The notes: generated from the letters alone by a model not told the origin. DNA of 64,000 nucleotides from Shewanella algidipiscicola (GCF_003605125.1 NZ_QPQT01000004.1:62001-126000); one strand, 5' to 3'. Positions 29,142 to 38,515 are shown, counted from the first letter of the stretch. Numbers and translations are program-made.

Positions 29142-30062
29142 ATGGCAGGCGCAAGTTTGTTAACTTTGCTCGATGATATTACCACCATTTTAGATGACGT
29201 CGCAGCGATGAGTAAGATGGCTGCACGTAAAACTGCAGGAGTATTGGGCGATGATTTAGCGCTTAATGCGCAGCAGGTGTCTGGCATTAACGCTGATCGT
29301 GAGCTGCCAGTGGTCTGGGCTGTGGCTAAAGGTTCATTGCGTAATAAAGCGATTCTCGTGCCGGCGGCCTTGTTGATCAGTGCCTTTATTCCTTGGGCGG
29401 TGACCCCACTACTGATGTTTGGTGGTCTGTTTCTCTGTTATGAAGGATTTGAGAAGCTCTATCATAGCGCGACTCACTCCCATGAGCCGAGCAGTGAGCC
29501 TCACGCAGATATCGCATCGCTCGATCTGCAAGCCTATGAAAAACAGAAAATCAACGGCGCGATTCGTACCGACTTTGTGCTATCGGCGGAGATCATTGCC
29601 ATCACGTTAGGTGTCGTGGCTCACACCAGCTTTATGACGCAGGTGGTGACTTTAACTGTTATTGCTGTGTTGATGACCATTGGGGTTTATGGCTTAGTCG
29701 CGGGAATTGTGAAACTTGACGATGCTGGCCTTTACTTAAGCCAGCGTCAGGGCGAAAGTATGCAGACCCGTTTAGGACGACGCTTTGGCCACAGTTTAGT
29801 TAATGCAGCGCCTTATCTGATGCGCGGCTTAACCGTGGTTGGTACCATTGCGATGTTTATGGTGGGGGGCGGTATTTTAACCCACGGTATTCATAGCCTG
29901 AGTGAACTGTTTAACCAGTGGGCAGCTGTGGTGGAGCAGTGGGCGATGCTCGGGCCGGTATTGAGCTTTATCACCCCTAGTGTGCTTAATGCGCTGTTTG
30001 GTGTGCTTGCCGGTGCCATTGCCGTCTTGCTTATGGCTGGGATCAGTAAACTGCGCTCGTAA
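29142..30062 (+). CDS. DUF808 (YedI-like) inner-membrane protein
   Basis: A 306-aa protein. The N-terminus (MAGASLLTLLDDITTILDDVAAMSKMAARKT, shown in part by GASLLTLLDDITTILDDVA) is the family hallmark; several hydrophobic helices follow (about 70-110, 150-195, 225-255, 270-300). Function unknown. AAGGAG precedes the start. Single gene, convergent with the LysR gene. Confidence 0.9.
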   Translation: MAGASLLTLLDDITTILDDVAAMSKMAARKTAGVLGDDLALNAQQVSGINADRELPVVWAVAKGSLRNKAILVPAALLISAFIPWAVTPLLMFGGLFLCYEGFEKLYHSATHSHEPSSEPHADIASLDLQAYEKQKINGAIRTDFVLSAEIIAITLGVVAHTSFMTQVVTLTVIAVLMTIGVYGLVAGIVKLDDAGLYLSQRQGESMQTRLGRRFGHSLVNAAPYLMRGLTVVGTIAMFMVGGGILTHGIHSLSELFNQWAAVVEQWAMLGPVLSFITPSVLNALFGVLAGAIAVLLMAGISKLRS

Positions 30063-30134
30063 CTTTGGGTTCGTCGCCATAGGTTCGTCGCTATGGGGTC
30101 GTAACTCCACGCTCTTAACTACGCTAGGTTTATC

Positions 30135-30160
30135 AACGCCGCCAATAGGGCGGCGTTTTG
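30135..30160. terminator. Terminator between DUF808 gene and LysR gene
   Basis: AACGCCGCC / GGCGGCGTT (30135-30157), 5-nt loop, then TTGTTTT. Just upstream, GGTTCGTCGCCAT (30068-30080) is repeated as GGTTCGTCGCTAT (30082-30094). Confidence 0.75.
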
Positions 30161-30162
30161 TT

Positions 30163-31056
30163 TTATGGTTGGAGCTGTAGATGCTCATTCACCAGATCTA
30201 TCATGGCACTGGCTGCAAATGACAGTGGCTTCTCTTTCTCCCAAAATAGGCTCATGCGCCACTTAAGCTGGGTCTGTGTCAGAGCTCGGCTGACAACGCC
30301 TTCGAGCTGATAACGCTCGGCGATAAACTTGGGCAGCAACATGATGCCAATTCCTGCTGCCACTAAGGCAATGCCAAATTCAGGCTGATTAACATGGGTG
30401 GGGTTATCCAGTGTCACCCCTGCATCATTGCAGGCGCTAATGACCATTTCATGTAAAGAAAATTCAGGTTCAAACAGAATTTGCGGGCAGTGCTGTAGCG
30501 CGCTCATCGGGATGTCTGTGTTGGCCGCTAGCGGATGTTGGCTGGGTAACACCACCACCATGGGCTCAGTATGAATGGCGATGGCGTCAAGGTCTTGATT
30601 GAGTTCAATAATACCTGTGGCGAGCTCAATCTCGCCTTGTTGCAGCGCTAAGCTCTGCTCTACGCCGCCGCGCACCAATAGTTGGGTCTTTATGTGTGGA
30701 TAGCGTTGGCGATATTTGGCGATGATGGGGGCAAATAGTTCGGCGCTGCCCAGCGGTGCGAGCCCCAGTTTTAACTCGCCCTGATTGAGGCCTTTGAGTG
30801 CATCGAGTTCGTCAAATAGTGCCTGCTTGGTATCAAGGAGTTGTTGTGCATAGCGGTAAACTAATTGGCCATGGATCGTAAGGGTGATGGCTGTGCCGCG
30901 TTTGCCACGCATCAGTAGCGGCAATTGCAACTCGGTTTCTAATTGATTTATCGATTTAGATAGCGCCGGTTGGCTGATATGGATTTTAGAGGCCGCGCGA
31001 TTAAACCCACCACAATTAACGATTTCGACAAAGTAATGCAGAGCCTTGAGATCCAT
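30163..31056 (-). CDS. LysR-family regulator, probable CidR-like controller of the cidA/lrgB pair
   Basis: A 297-aa DNA-binding regulator. The N-terminal helix-turn-helix reads NRAASKIHISQPALSKSINQLETEL; a substrate-binding domain follows from about residue 90. It is divergent from cidA/lrgA with a 108-bp shared promoter region, the arrangement of CidR in other bacteria, so it most likely controls those genes. The effector is unknown (acetate/low pH in Gram-positives). Confidence 0.9.
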   Translation of the reverse strand: MDLKALHYFVEIVNCGGFNRAASKIHISQPALSKSINQLETELQLPLLMRGKRGTAITLTIHGQLVYRYAQQLLDTKQALFDELDALKGLNQGELKLGLAPLGSAELFAPIIAKYRQRYPHIKTQLLVRGGVEQSLALQQGEIELATGIIELNQDLDAIAIHTEPMVVVLPSQHPLAANTDIPMSALQHCPQILFEPEFSLHEMVISACNDAGVTLDNPTHVNQPEFGIALVAAGIGIMLLPKFIAERYQLEGVVSRALTQTQLKWRMSLFWEKEKPLSFAASAMIDLVNEHLQLQP

Positions 31057-31164
31057 TTATGAATAGCTTTTAGTTATGCAATTTATAAATAATATTCATT
31101 TTTTCTATTAATGATGCAAGCGTAAAATAATCCTATTCATCTTATTTCCGTTTAAGTTTCTGCT

Positions 31165-31605
31165 ATGAGTGACTCTTTTTTATCGCTAAAACGTCTATTG
31201 CAGACGCTATTGCAAGTTGGCTTACTCTGTTTGCTCGCCTTATCGGCGCAATGGTTAGTGAATATCTTGTCGCTGCCTATCCCTAGCAGTGTTGTGGGCC
31301 TGTTGGGCTTGTTTGGTTTACTGGCACTTAATTGGTTACCCGAACGTTTTGTGGCCGTTGGTGCAACTTGGCTGTTAGGGGAGCTCTTGTTGTTTTTTAT
31401 TCCGCCTGTGGTGGCTTCACTGCATTATGCGCCCTTGTTTGAGCAATATGGCGTCAGCTTGCTACTGACCTTAGTGTTAGGCAGCATTTGTGTATTGTTG
31501 ATCACAGGAGTGGTGATTGACTGCGTGTTTCGATTTGAGCACCGTCGCAATCGCCGTAAGAGTGAATTGGCCGCGACGACGCAATCAACAAGAGTAGGCC
31601 ATTAA
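31165..31605 (+). CDS. CidA/LrgA family holin-like membrane protein
   Basis: A 146-aa protein with four hydrophobic helices. VNILSLPIPSSVVGLLGLFG is the family signature (LPIPG-like). Such proteins form pores with LrgB/CidB partners and are linked to murein hydrolase control or metabolite export. The lrgB-like gene begins 1 bp after its stop, showing tight translational coupling. Confidence 0.88.
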   Translation: MSDSFLSLKRLLQTLLQVGLLCLLALSAQWLVNILSLPIPSSVVGLLGLFGLLALNWLPERFVAVGATWLLGELLLFFIPPVVASLHYAPLFEQYGVSLLLTLVLGSICVLLITGVVIDCVFRFEHRRNRRKSELAATTQSTRVGH

Positions 31606-31606
31606 T

Positions 31607-32308
31607 ATGCAAGCGTTTATCGCGTCTCAAAGTTTAGCCATTGTCTGCTTAGTGGTAACCCTGTTGTGTTATTTTGTCAGTAAACGTTTATATCGTGCTT
31701 ATGGTTATTGGTGGTTGTCACCGATGATTTTGACGCCTGTGTGTCTGTTGACTTTTGTGGGGCTGTTGGCTATCCCGCTGCCCACTTACTTTGTTTACAG
31801 CCATTATTTAAGTGCGTTGTTGGCACCTGCCACCATTGCTTTTGCATTGCCAATCTATCGAGAGCGCCATCTGATCGCCCGTTACCCATTAACCCTGAGT
31901 TTAGGGGTTATCACAGGCTTGCTCGTGGGGTTATTCTCTTCGTGGTTGTTGGTTAAATTGATCTACCTGCCGCCAGAGTTGTCGCACAGTATATTGGTGC
32001 GCTCAGTTTCAACGCCATTTGCCATAGAAGCAACGACGGTATTTGGTGGCGAGCCCGACTTGACTGCCATGTTAGTCTTGCTCACTGGCGTCTTAGGTAT
32101 GTTGTTGTGTGGGCCTGTATTTACCTTAGCCAAAATTAGCAGCCCACTGGCTAAAGGGGCTGCATTAGGGGCGTCTGCTCATGGCGTGGGGGCGGCCAAG
32201 GCGGCAGAGTTTGGCGCTGAGGAGGGCGTTGTAGCAAGTCTCACCATGATCTTTACTGGCATCACTATGGTCGTTGTTGCGCCCCTATTTGCCTATCTTT
32301 TGTTATGA
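31607..32308 (+). CDS. LrgB/CidB family membrane protein
   Basis: A 233-aa protein with six or more hydrophobic helices. SVSTPFAIEATTVFGGEPDLTA and GASAHGVGAAKAAEFGAEEG are the conserved family stretches. It works with the preceding CidA-like protein. The stop is 4 bp from the end of the convergent CBS gene, with no terminator between them. Confidence 0.9.
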   Translation: MQAFIASQSLAIVCLVVTLLCYFVSKRLYRAYGYWWLSPMILTPVCLLTFVGLLAIPLPTYFVYSHYLSALLAPATIAFALPIYRERHLIARYPLTLSLGVITGLLVGLFSSWLLVKLIYLPPELSHSILVRSVSTPFAIEATTVFGGEPDLTAMLVLLTGVLGMLLCGPVFTLAKISSPLAKGAALGASAHGVGAAKAAEFGAEEGVVASLTMIFTGITMVVVAPLFAYLLL

Positions 32309-32312
32309 GCCC

Positions 32313-32732
32313 TTAGGCTTTTAACAGTGTGGCACACAGTTTCACAAAGTCCGATGAGGTGATGATCCCTTCAATCTTGTTATTGTCGTTTACAACGGGT
32401 AAACACCCCAATTTGTTATCAATAAAATAGTCGACCACCACGGCTAACGGCTCATCGACGCTAAGTTGTTGAAATTGCTTTTCCATAATGTCTGCCACTA
32501 AGGTTTTACGCTCTTTGCGATCGAGCGCATCGGGGCCATAAGCGGTAAGCATGTGGATCACGGTGGAGATCATCTTCTTATGAGTCAATATTCCCACGAG
32601 ACGCCCGTCATGCTCACTGATGACAGGCAAGTGGCGAACCCCACGACTCTGCATCAATAGGTGGGCATCTTTGGCGGTTGCCTGATCGCTAATACAGACG
32701 AGGTTGGTGCTCATAATATCGCTAACGTGCAT
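32313..32732 (-). CDS. Two-CBS-domain protein
   Basis: A 139-aa cytoplasmic protein consisting of one CBS pair (a Bateman module), e.g. DIMSTNLVCISDQATAKDA and DIMEKQFQQLSVDEPLAVV, each ending in a GIL/GII-T repeat. Such modules bind adenine nucleotides. The target is unknown. The ATG at 32732 follows GAAGGA with good spacing; a TTG further upstream is less likely. Confidence 0.88.
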   Translation of the reverse strand: MHVSDIMSTNLVCISDQATAKDAHLLMQSRGVRHLPVISEHDGRLVGILTHKKMISTVIHMLTAYGPDALDRKERKTLVADIMEKQFQQLSVDEPLAVVVDYFIDNKLGCLPVVNDNNKIEGIITSSDFVKLCATLLKA

Positions 32733-32901
32733 TGTTGATTCCTTCAACTGACAGTGAGTATGTCGATGATAATAGCAGCAATGTTGACTGCGTTAAATAT
32801 CTGTTTATTAGTTACAATTTTATGTTTGATTCTTAACTACACGCAGGCGCACTGCCACCTTAAAATTAGGTTTAGGTGAATTAATCGGCAGTTAGCTTAA
32901 C

Positions 32902-32930
32902 CTGTAATAATGTTGCAATATCGTTGCACA
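32902..32930 (+). promoter_or_regulatory. Weak candidate Pho box upstream of phoD
   Basis: CTGTAAT (32902), TTGCAAT (32913) and TTGCACA (32924) recur with exactly 11-bp period, the spacing of PhoB-binding repeats (CTGTCAT-N4). Only the first repeat is a good match. The rest of the 346-bp gap shows nothing else. Confidence 0.3.
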
Positions 32931-33078
32931 ATACTTATTGTCATTAGACCTCTTACCAGGCGCCGAGCATCACTTAAGGTGATTGCTTTGCCATGCTTAA
33001 GCTGTACTCCTATGACGTGAAGTGTGTTTCGCCAGGATAATAGGCATCAATATAAGAATAACCATGAAAGGGATAACA

Positions 33079-34851
33079 ATGAAAATACACTATTCACGCA
33101 GGGACTTTTTAGCCATGTCGGCTAAAGGAGTGGGCGCCGCGGTCATCTCCTATGGCTTAATGGGCTGCTCAAGCAGTGACGATGATGAGCAAGCTAACGC
33201 TGCCCGTGGGGAGTTTCTCAATGGGGTTGCCAGTGGCGATCCCACTCACGAGGCGGTGATCTTGTGGACCCGAGTCACGCCCGAGGTTGAGGGGGAGCTC
33301 AATGTCAGTTGGGAAATCGCGACCGATGAAGCCTTTAGCAATATTATTGGCAATGGCGAAACCACCACATCTGCCGCGCGCGATTATACGGTGAAAGTCG
33401 ATGCCATCGGGCTGATGTCGGGCACAGCGTATTATTACCGCTTTAAATGCGGCGAGGGTTATTCCGAGGTCGCGATGACTAAGACCTTACCCGAGGGCGC
33501 AGTGGAGCAAGTTAAATTAGCGGTAATGTCGTGTGCTAACTTTCCTGCAGGCTATTTTAATGTGTATCAGTTGGCCAGTGAGATGGCTGGGCTCGATGCG
33601 GTGATCCATCTAGGCGATTATATTTATGAATATGGCCGAGGGGGCTATGCCAGTGAACATGCCGCCGAGCTTGGCCGGGAAGTGTTACCCGCAGGTGAGC
33701 TGTTAACCCTTAGTGATTACCGCACGCGCTATGCTCAGTACCACAGTGATGCCGCATTAAATGCCCTACATGCCAAAGTCCCTTTTATTACTGTGTGGGA
33801 CGACCATGAAGTGGCCAACGATAGTTGGGCTGATGGCGCAGAAAACCACAATGCAGATGAAGGGGATTTTACAGCGCGCAAAACTGCTGCGCTGCAAGCC
33901 TATTTTGAGTGGCTGCCTATTCGTCCATGGTCTGAGGGCAATCATCAAGAGATCTATCGCTCATTTAGCTTTGGCGACTTGGTCGATTTACATATGCTCG
34001 ATACCCGCCAATTAGCGCGTGATAAGCAGCTCGATTATGCTGACTATATCGATGATGCCAGCAATACTATCGACAGCGCGCGCTTTATGGCCGATGTCAC
34101 CAGTGATACCCGCACTATGTTGGGGGCTGAGCAGTTGCAGTGGTTGCAAGCATCGTTGCTTAATGGCACAGGTAAGTGGCAGGTACTGGGCCAGCAAGTG
34201 CTGATGGGCAGTATGTTGTTGCCAGCGGCTATCGCCACCCAAAAATTGTCTGTGTACCAATACGCCGAGTTGGGGGCCTTAGCGCAACTAGCTGCGCGGG
34301 CCCAGGCAGGCGATCCGACCTTAACGGCGCAAGAGTACAGCTATTTGATCGCTAACCAGTATAAGTTAACCCCCGAAGTGATGGCCTTGCTGCAACTGCC
34401 TGCCATTCCTTATAACTTAGATGCCTGGGATGGCTATGCCTATGAGCGAGAAGTGATTTTAGCCACAGCTAAGGCCAAAGGTGCTAACTTGGTGGTGATA
34501 GCCGGTGACACCCATAATGCCTGGGCAAACGAGCTAACCGACAGCCATGGCGACAACGTAGGTGTTGAGTTTGCCACCAGTTCAGTTTCCTCTCCAGGGT
34601 TGGAGTACTATTTAGGCATTGAAGCCGATCAGCAAAGTGTTACCGAAGCGGGCATTGTTGATCTGGTCGAGGGGCTGAAATACACCAACCTGCGCGATCG
34701 TGGTTTTATGGTACTTAGCTTCGATCACAATCAGGTTAAAAGTGACTGGCATTATGTCGATACCCTAATGTCGCCAGACTTTAGCGAGGCCAGCGATAAA
34801 CAGGCGAGCGCCGTTACTCTGGCGGGTGAGGTGAAAATCACGCTGGGGTAA
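33079..34851 (+). CDS. phoD: PhoD-family alkaline phosphatase/phosphodiesterase, Tat-exported lipoprotein
   Basis: A 590-aa protein from the ATG at 33079, which has AGGGA upstream (two earlier in-frame starts are less good). The N-terminus has a twin-arginine motif SRRDFLAMS and a lipobox LMGC followed by Ser-Ser, so it should be exported folded and anchored as a lipoprotein. PhoD domain motifs: FLNGVASGDPTHEAVILWTR, VMSCANF, HLGDYIYEYG, WDDHEVANDSW and IAGDTHNAW, which carry the metal ligands. It releases phosphate from mono- or diesters outside the cytoplasm. Confidence 0.92.
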   Translation: MKIHYSRRDFLAMSAKGVGAAVISYGLMGCSSSDDDEQANAARGEFLNGVASGDPTHEAVILWTRVTPEVEGELNVSWEIATDEAFSNIIGNGETTTSAARDYTVKVDAIGLMSGTAYYYRFKCGEGYSEVAMTKTLPEGAVEQVKLAVMSCANFPAGYFNVYQLASEMAGLDAVIHLGDYIYEYGRGGYASEHAAELGREVLPAGELLTLSDYRTRYAQYHSDAALNALHAKVPFITVWDDHEVANDSWADGAENHNADEGDFTARKTAALQAYFEWLPIRPWSEGNHQEIYRSFSFGDLVDLHMLDTRQLARDKQLDYADYIDDASNTIDSARFMADVTSDTRTMLGAEQLQWLQASLLNGTGKWQVLGQQVLMGSMLLPAAIATQKLSVYQYAELGALAQLAARAQAGDPTLTAQEYSYLIANQYKLTPEVMALLQLPAIPYNLDAWDGYAYEREVILATAKAKGANLVVIAGDTHNAWANELTDSHGDNVGVEFATSSVSSPGLEYYLGIEADQQSVTEAGIVDLVEGLKYTNLRDRGFMVLSFDHNQVKSDWHYVDTLMSPDFSEASDKQASAVTLAGEVKITLG

Positions 34852-34910
34852 GTCCTTATGTTTATAAATTCACTTTATGCTACTTAGTGGCTTTACTGTT
34901 TATAAAAGTG

Positions 34911-34959
34911 AACCTGTCCTGCAGTTTTAGTTATTTAGTCCTGCAGGGGCAGGTTTTTT
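34911..34959 (+). terminator. Terminator after phoD
   Basis: AACCTGTCCTGCAG pairs with CTGCAGGGGCAGGTT (one bulged G), then TTTTT. Confidence 0.75.
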
Positions 34960-35042
34960 AGTATAAAATCCAGCCCCAAAATCCCGTAGCCACTTTTTAA
35001 TCGTTTTGAGTTTCAATCCGATATTCTTGTGCTACGTTGAAT

Positions 35043-35082
35043 TTGGGCAAAGGCTAATCTTTTTAGATTAGCCTTTGCCCAA
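35043..35082 (+). promoter_or_regulatory. Perfect 18-bp hairpin in the leader of the phosphoribosyltransferase gene
   Basis: TTGGGCAAAGGCTAATCT (35043-35060), loop TTTT, then the exact complement to 35082. It ends 35 nt before the start codon and lacks a T tract, so it is not a normal terminator. Confidence 0.6.
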
Positions 35083-35117
35083 TCGAATACTCAATATAAC
35101 AAGATGGGGACGGTCAG

Positions 35118-35678
35118 ATGTCAGAGAAACGCTTTATTACTGCACAGGAGTTGCTTGAAGATTCCTTTCGTTTAGCAGCACAAGTTTTTGACAGTGGTTT
35201 CAGACCACAATTTATTGTCGGGATCTGGCGTGGTGGTGCTCCAATAGGGATTGCGGTACAGGAGTATTTTGATTTTAAAAAGGTCGACACCGATCATATT
35301 GCCGTTCGTACTTCCTCTTACTATGGCATTAATCAGCAGAGCAAAAAGATTAAAGTACATGGTTTGCATTACATTGTTGAAAATGCCAATGCCGATGGGG
35401 GGTTATTGATTGTCGATGATGTATTCGATTCTGGCCGCAGCATCCATGCGCTTAAAACCAAGCTTCAAGAGCTGATGCGCCTTAATATACCAACCGATGT
35501 ACGTATCGCTTGTCCTTATTACAAACCTAAGAACACCGCGGTTGAGCTAAAGCCGGATTACTTTATCCATGAGTCTGATGATTGGTTGGTGTTCCCTCAT
35601 GAAGTTTCTGGGTTAGCACAACAAGAGCTGCTGGAAGGCAAGAGCGATCTGAAAAACATTAAAGAGCTATTTATTTAA
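35118..35678 (+). CDS. Purine phosphoribosyltransferase (hypoxanthine/guanine type)
   Basis: A 186-aa enzyme. The PRPP-binding loop LLIVDDVFDSGRSIHAL is diagnostic; VGIWRGGAPIGIAVQEYF forms the pyrophosphate loop, and VRTSSYYG the flexible loop. It joins a free base to PRPP. It is not the standard E. coli Hpt or Gpt type; it looks like the HGPRT-related group seen as a second copy in marine gammaproteobacteria. The substrate is inferred. GGGGACGG lies before the ATG. Single gene with an unusual leader hairpin. Confidence 0.8.
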   Translation: MSEKRFITAQELLEDSFRLAAQVFDSGFRPQFIVGIWRGGAPIGIAVQEYFDFKKVDTDHIAVRTSSYYGINQQSKKIKVHGLHYIVENANADGGLLIVDDVFDSGRSIHALKTKLQELMRLNIPTDVRIACPYYKPKNTAVELKPDYFIHESDDWLVFPHEVSGLAQQELLEGKSDLKNIKELFI

Positions 35679-35820
35679 GCCCCTTAGGTTTATCGCATAC
35701 GGTTTATCCATCGACTGTATTACATAGTGTCGGCCTAGGCCGTTACCCTATATGTTCGCTGTAGATATTGCTCGGTATTCGGTTTGCTCAAGTAGCTAAT
35801 CCATGGGGTAAGCTATAAAG

Positions 35821-35850
35821 AAATGCCACCCTCTGGGGTGGCATTTTTTT
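35821..35850. terminator. Terminator between the phosphoribosyltransferase and M1-like genes
   Basis: AAATGCCACC / GGTGGCATTT stem followed by Ts on the plus strand; an A-rich flank makes it usable by the converging gene too. Confidence 0.8.
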
Positions 35851-35854
35851 TATG

Positions 35855-38515
35855 TTATTGACGCAAAGGCTGCTGGATTGTGATGCAGGCTTGTTCAGCT
35901 TCGATAGCCTGCTTCACGCCGCGCAGAGTGACCGGGCTCAAGTCAGGCTCGCTATTAAGCAAGCGCGATAAGCGCGCCACGCTAGCGTAAGAGCACTCTT
36001 GCGGCAGTAAATACTGGTTGTAGGCCTGCATAAAGCGGGCGCTATTACGTTTATCTAACTGTGCAAGCTCATTTAAGCGTTGCTCGGCGGTTGCTTGGCT
36101 AAGCGCTTTTTGCTCGCTAGGATAAAGGTGCGGCATGATACGCAGCAGTTTGGCCAACATCTGGCTATCGGCATCGGCGTTATGCCGCTGTATACGTTCA
36201 AACCATTGGCGTTTTTGCGCCGCAATGGGCTGGGCGACTTCGGCGCTCAGGGCCAGCATTTGCGCTTGCGGCGAAGAGTCGCGCAGCTTCTCTTGCTGTA
36301 ATAGTCGTTGGGCGCCTATGGCATCGTAACGATTAAGGTGGATCACCATGGCCCAGCGCAGGGTTGGCGTCAGCTCAACGCCAGTGAGCCACTCGGTGCC
36401 GTTAAGCAGCGCGCTCAGATGCTGCTTAGCCTGATGGCTGAGTGCAAAATCAATATAGGCCTCAAGCCACAAGTGTTGGATCTCTGGCATAGCTTGACGG
36501 CTCATGGTCAGGCGCAGGCTCATCTGCTCTAATGCTCTCATCGCCCGCTGGCTGTAATGTTGCCGATTGGGACTCATCTGCTCAAGCAATGCCTTGGCTT
36601 GCCTCAACTGACTTAACAGAGGTTGTAATACCTGAGGGTCATCTTCTTGTGGCGCGTTGATAAATACACTGCCAAGAAACCTGTCGAGAGTGAGCTCGCC
36701 CCGAGTGACACTGTGCCACAGGGTTTGCCACAGCATGATGCGCAACTTGGGCTCGTCAACTTTACTCAGATGCAATAGCGCCGTCGTTAAGGATTCTGGA
36801 TCAAGTTGTACCTGCACATACCCCCAATCTTGGTAGTTGGGAAACACTAAATCGGGACAGCGCACCCCTTGCAGCCGCTTAATCTCAGTGTCGCTACCAC
36901 TGTAGGTCGTTGCCACGACCAAATTGCGATGCAATGTGTCACGGCCCAAGGTAAACAGCCCCAGTTTAACCTTTTGTTGCCGTAAGGTGGGATATTGCTC
37001 GCTGGCACTCTGATGTAGATTAAAGTGGCTGATGCGGCCGTTGCTGCACTGGAACTGCGCCTCGATACGGTTAACTCCAGCCTGGTAGAGCCACTGCTGG
37101 GCCCATGTTGCTAACGGGCGTTTGGCCGCTAAGCTTAGGCTCGCGATAAAATCGTCAAGGTTGGCATTGCCAAAGCGGTGCTGCTCAAGGTAGTACTGCA
37201 GGCCTTGGTTGAAAGCGGTATCGCCCACCAAGTAATTGAGTTGAGTTAACAGGGCGACCCCTTTGCTGAGCATGGCTTGATTGACGCCCGGCTCAACCTG
37301 CGCGCTATTCATCACAGCCTGTTCTGGTGGGGTTAGACTGTGCTTGTCATCGAGTTGGTAAACATTGTGTATGTCTTGATACCAGGCGGGGGTGGAAGGG
37401 TCTGCAATCATCGCCTTGTTGGCCAGTAAAATACCTAGGCTCTGGCTGAGCCAAAAGCTGTCCCACCAGTTTAAGGTCACTAAATTACCGAACCATTGCT
37501 GGGCTAAGGTGTGTAAGTTGAGTGACAAGGAAGGCGTCGCATCAATAGCGGTTTCAGCAAAGGTGGCGTTGGCGGCATTGGCCATCGTCTGTGTCGGCAG
37601 GTGTGGCACTAGAATTTGGTTGTAATGATTAAAAGGATAGTCGACACCGAGTTGTTGACGGTAGAAAGTGAGTCCTTGATGGGTTTGCGCCAGCCAAGTG
37701 TCGGTGTCTATCTGGTGGGCAATCGATTGCCGCGCCAGCAATCGCAGCGTCAGCGATGCTTCATCCGATTGCCATTGATGATATGGGCCTGCGATAAGCG
37801 AAAATGTATGCGGACTCAGCGGGGGGCTCGGTGCAAAGAACCATTGGCTAAGGTTTGTGCCGTGGCGTTGTTCTCGCTCAGCGGCCGCGCTGAACACTCG
37901 CCAGTCGCTGGGAGCGGTGACCGAGAGTTGAAACACCGCTTTTAAGTTGGGTTGATCGAACACCGGCATCATGCGCTGGGCGCTGGCGGGCAGCAGGTGG
38001 CTATAGAGGTAACGGCGACCGTCAACGGCATCGATAGCTTGGATCAATCCCTGATCGCCTATGCTGTATGGGTGGCTATAACTGAGACTGACTTGATTAC
38101 TACCACGATTAAGCAGCGAGGGGGAAAGGCGCAGGTGCTGACCATCGTAATTGGGATAGAGGCGCTGGCCATTAATCGTTAGCTGGTGCAGCCGTGCCTG
38201 ATGTAAATCCAATAATAAGGGTGCGTCGTTGTCATTTAAGCTAAAGCTGATGGTCGCCTCACCACTAAAGTACTGATTATCGCTGAGATCTAGCGCCAAT
38301 TGATAGTGAATATCACTGATGCGATTGGCACGCGAGCGTGCCTGCTCAGCGCTGATGGTGGCGTTATCTTGTGCTTGGTGAGCAGGCTGAGTCGTGGGTG
38401 TACTTTGGCATGCGCTGAGCAATAGCACCGCGGCGGCCATGATACACAGGCTCAGGCCTGAGTGTCGCTGTTTAGCCGGCAGGCGCTGTTTCAACGCGAG
38501 AATGTGTTGAGCCAT
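35855..38515 (-). CDS. M1-aminopeptidase-like lipoprotein that has lost its catalytic zinc site
   Basis: An 886-aa protein. After a positively charged start it has a hydrophobic stretch and lipobox LLLSACQST, so it is a predicted lipoprotein. Residues about 60-470 follow the M1 (PepN-like) fold, including QQWFGNLVTLNWWDSFWLSQ, but the HExxH site is H335-T-L-A-Q339, the third zinc ligand (Glu) is Q358, the substrate motif GxMEN reads T-M-A-N-A (311-314), and the transition-state Tyr in YxKG is Leu (MLSKG). A C-terminal helical ERAP1-like domain is kept. It is therefore probably a non-enzymatic binding protein. The frame is intact, so it is not a pseudogene by decay. Confidence 0.88.
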   Translation of the reverse strand: MAQHILALKQRLPAKQRHSGLSLCIMAAAVLLLSACQSTPTTQPAHQAQDNATISAEQARSRANRISDIHYQLALDLSDNQYFSGEATISFSLNDNDAPLLLDLHQARLHQLTINGQRLYPNYDGQHLRLSPSLLNRGSNQVSLSYSHPYSIGDQGLIQAIDAVDGRRYLYSHLLPASAQRMMPVFDQPNLKAVFQLSVTAPSDWRVFSAAAEREQRHGTNLSQWFFAPSPPLSPHTFSLIAGPYHQWQSDEASLTLRLLARQSIAHQIDTDTWLAQTHQGLTFYRQQLGVDYPFNHYNQILVPHLPTQTMANAANATFAETAIDATPSLSLNLHTLAQQWFGNLVTLNWWDSFWLSQSLGILLANKAMIADPSTPAWYQDIHNVYQLDDKHSLTPPEQAVMNSAQVEPGVNQAMLSKGVALLTQLNYLVGDTAFNQGLQYYLEQHRFGNANLDDFIASLSLAAKRPLATWAQQWLYQAGVNRIEAQFQCSNGRISHFNLHQSASEQYPTLRQQKVKLGLFTLGRDTLHRNLVVATTYSGSDTEIKRLQGVRCPDLVFPNYQDWGYVQVQLDPESLTTALLHLSKVDEPKLRIMLWQTLWHSVTRGELTLDRFLGSVFINAPQEDDPQVLQPLLSQLRQAKALLEQMSPNRQHYSQRAMRALEQMSLRLTMSRQAMPEIQHLWLEAYIDFALSHQAKQHLSALLNGTEWLTGVELTPTLRWAMVIHLNRYDAIGAQRLLQQEKLRDSSPQAQMLALSAEVAQPIAAQKRQWFERIQRHNADADSQMLAKLLRIMPHLYPSEQKALSQATAEQRLNELAQLDKRNSARFMQAYNQYLLPQECSYASVARLSRLLNSEPDLSPVTLRGVKQAIEAEQACITIQQPLRQ

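Noticed and set aside
35862..35890. GACGCAAAGGC, recalling part of a c-di-GMP riboswitch
   Set aside because: It lies inside the coding end of the M1-like gene and the remaining riboswitch core is missing.
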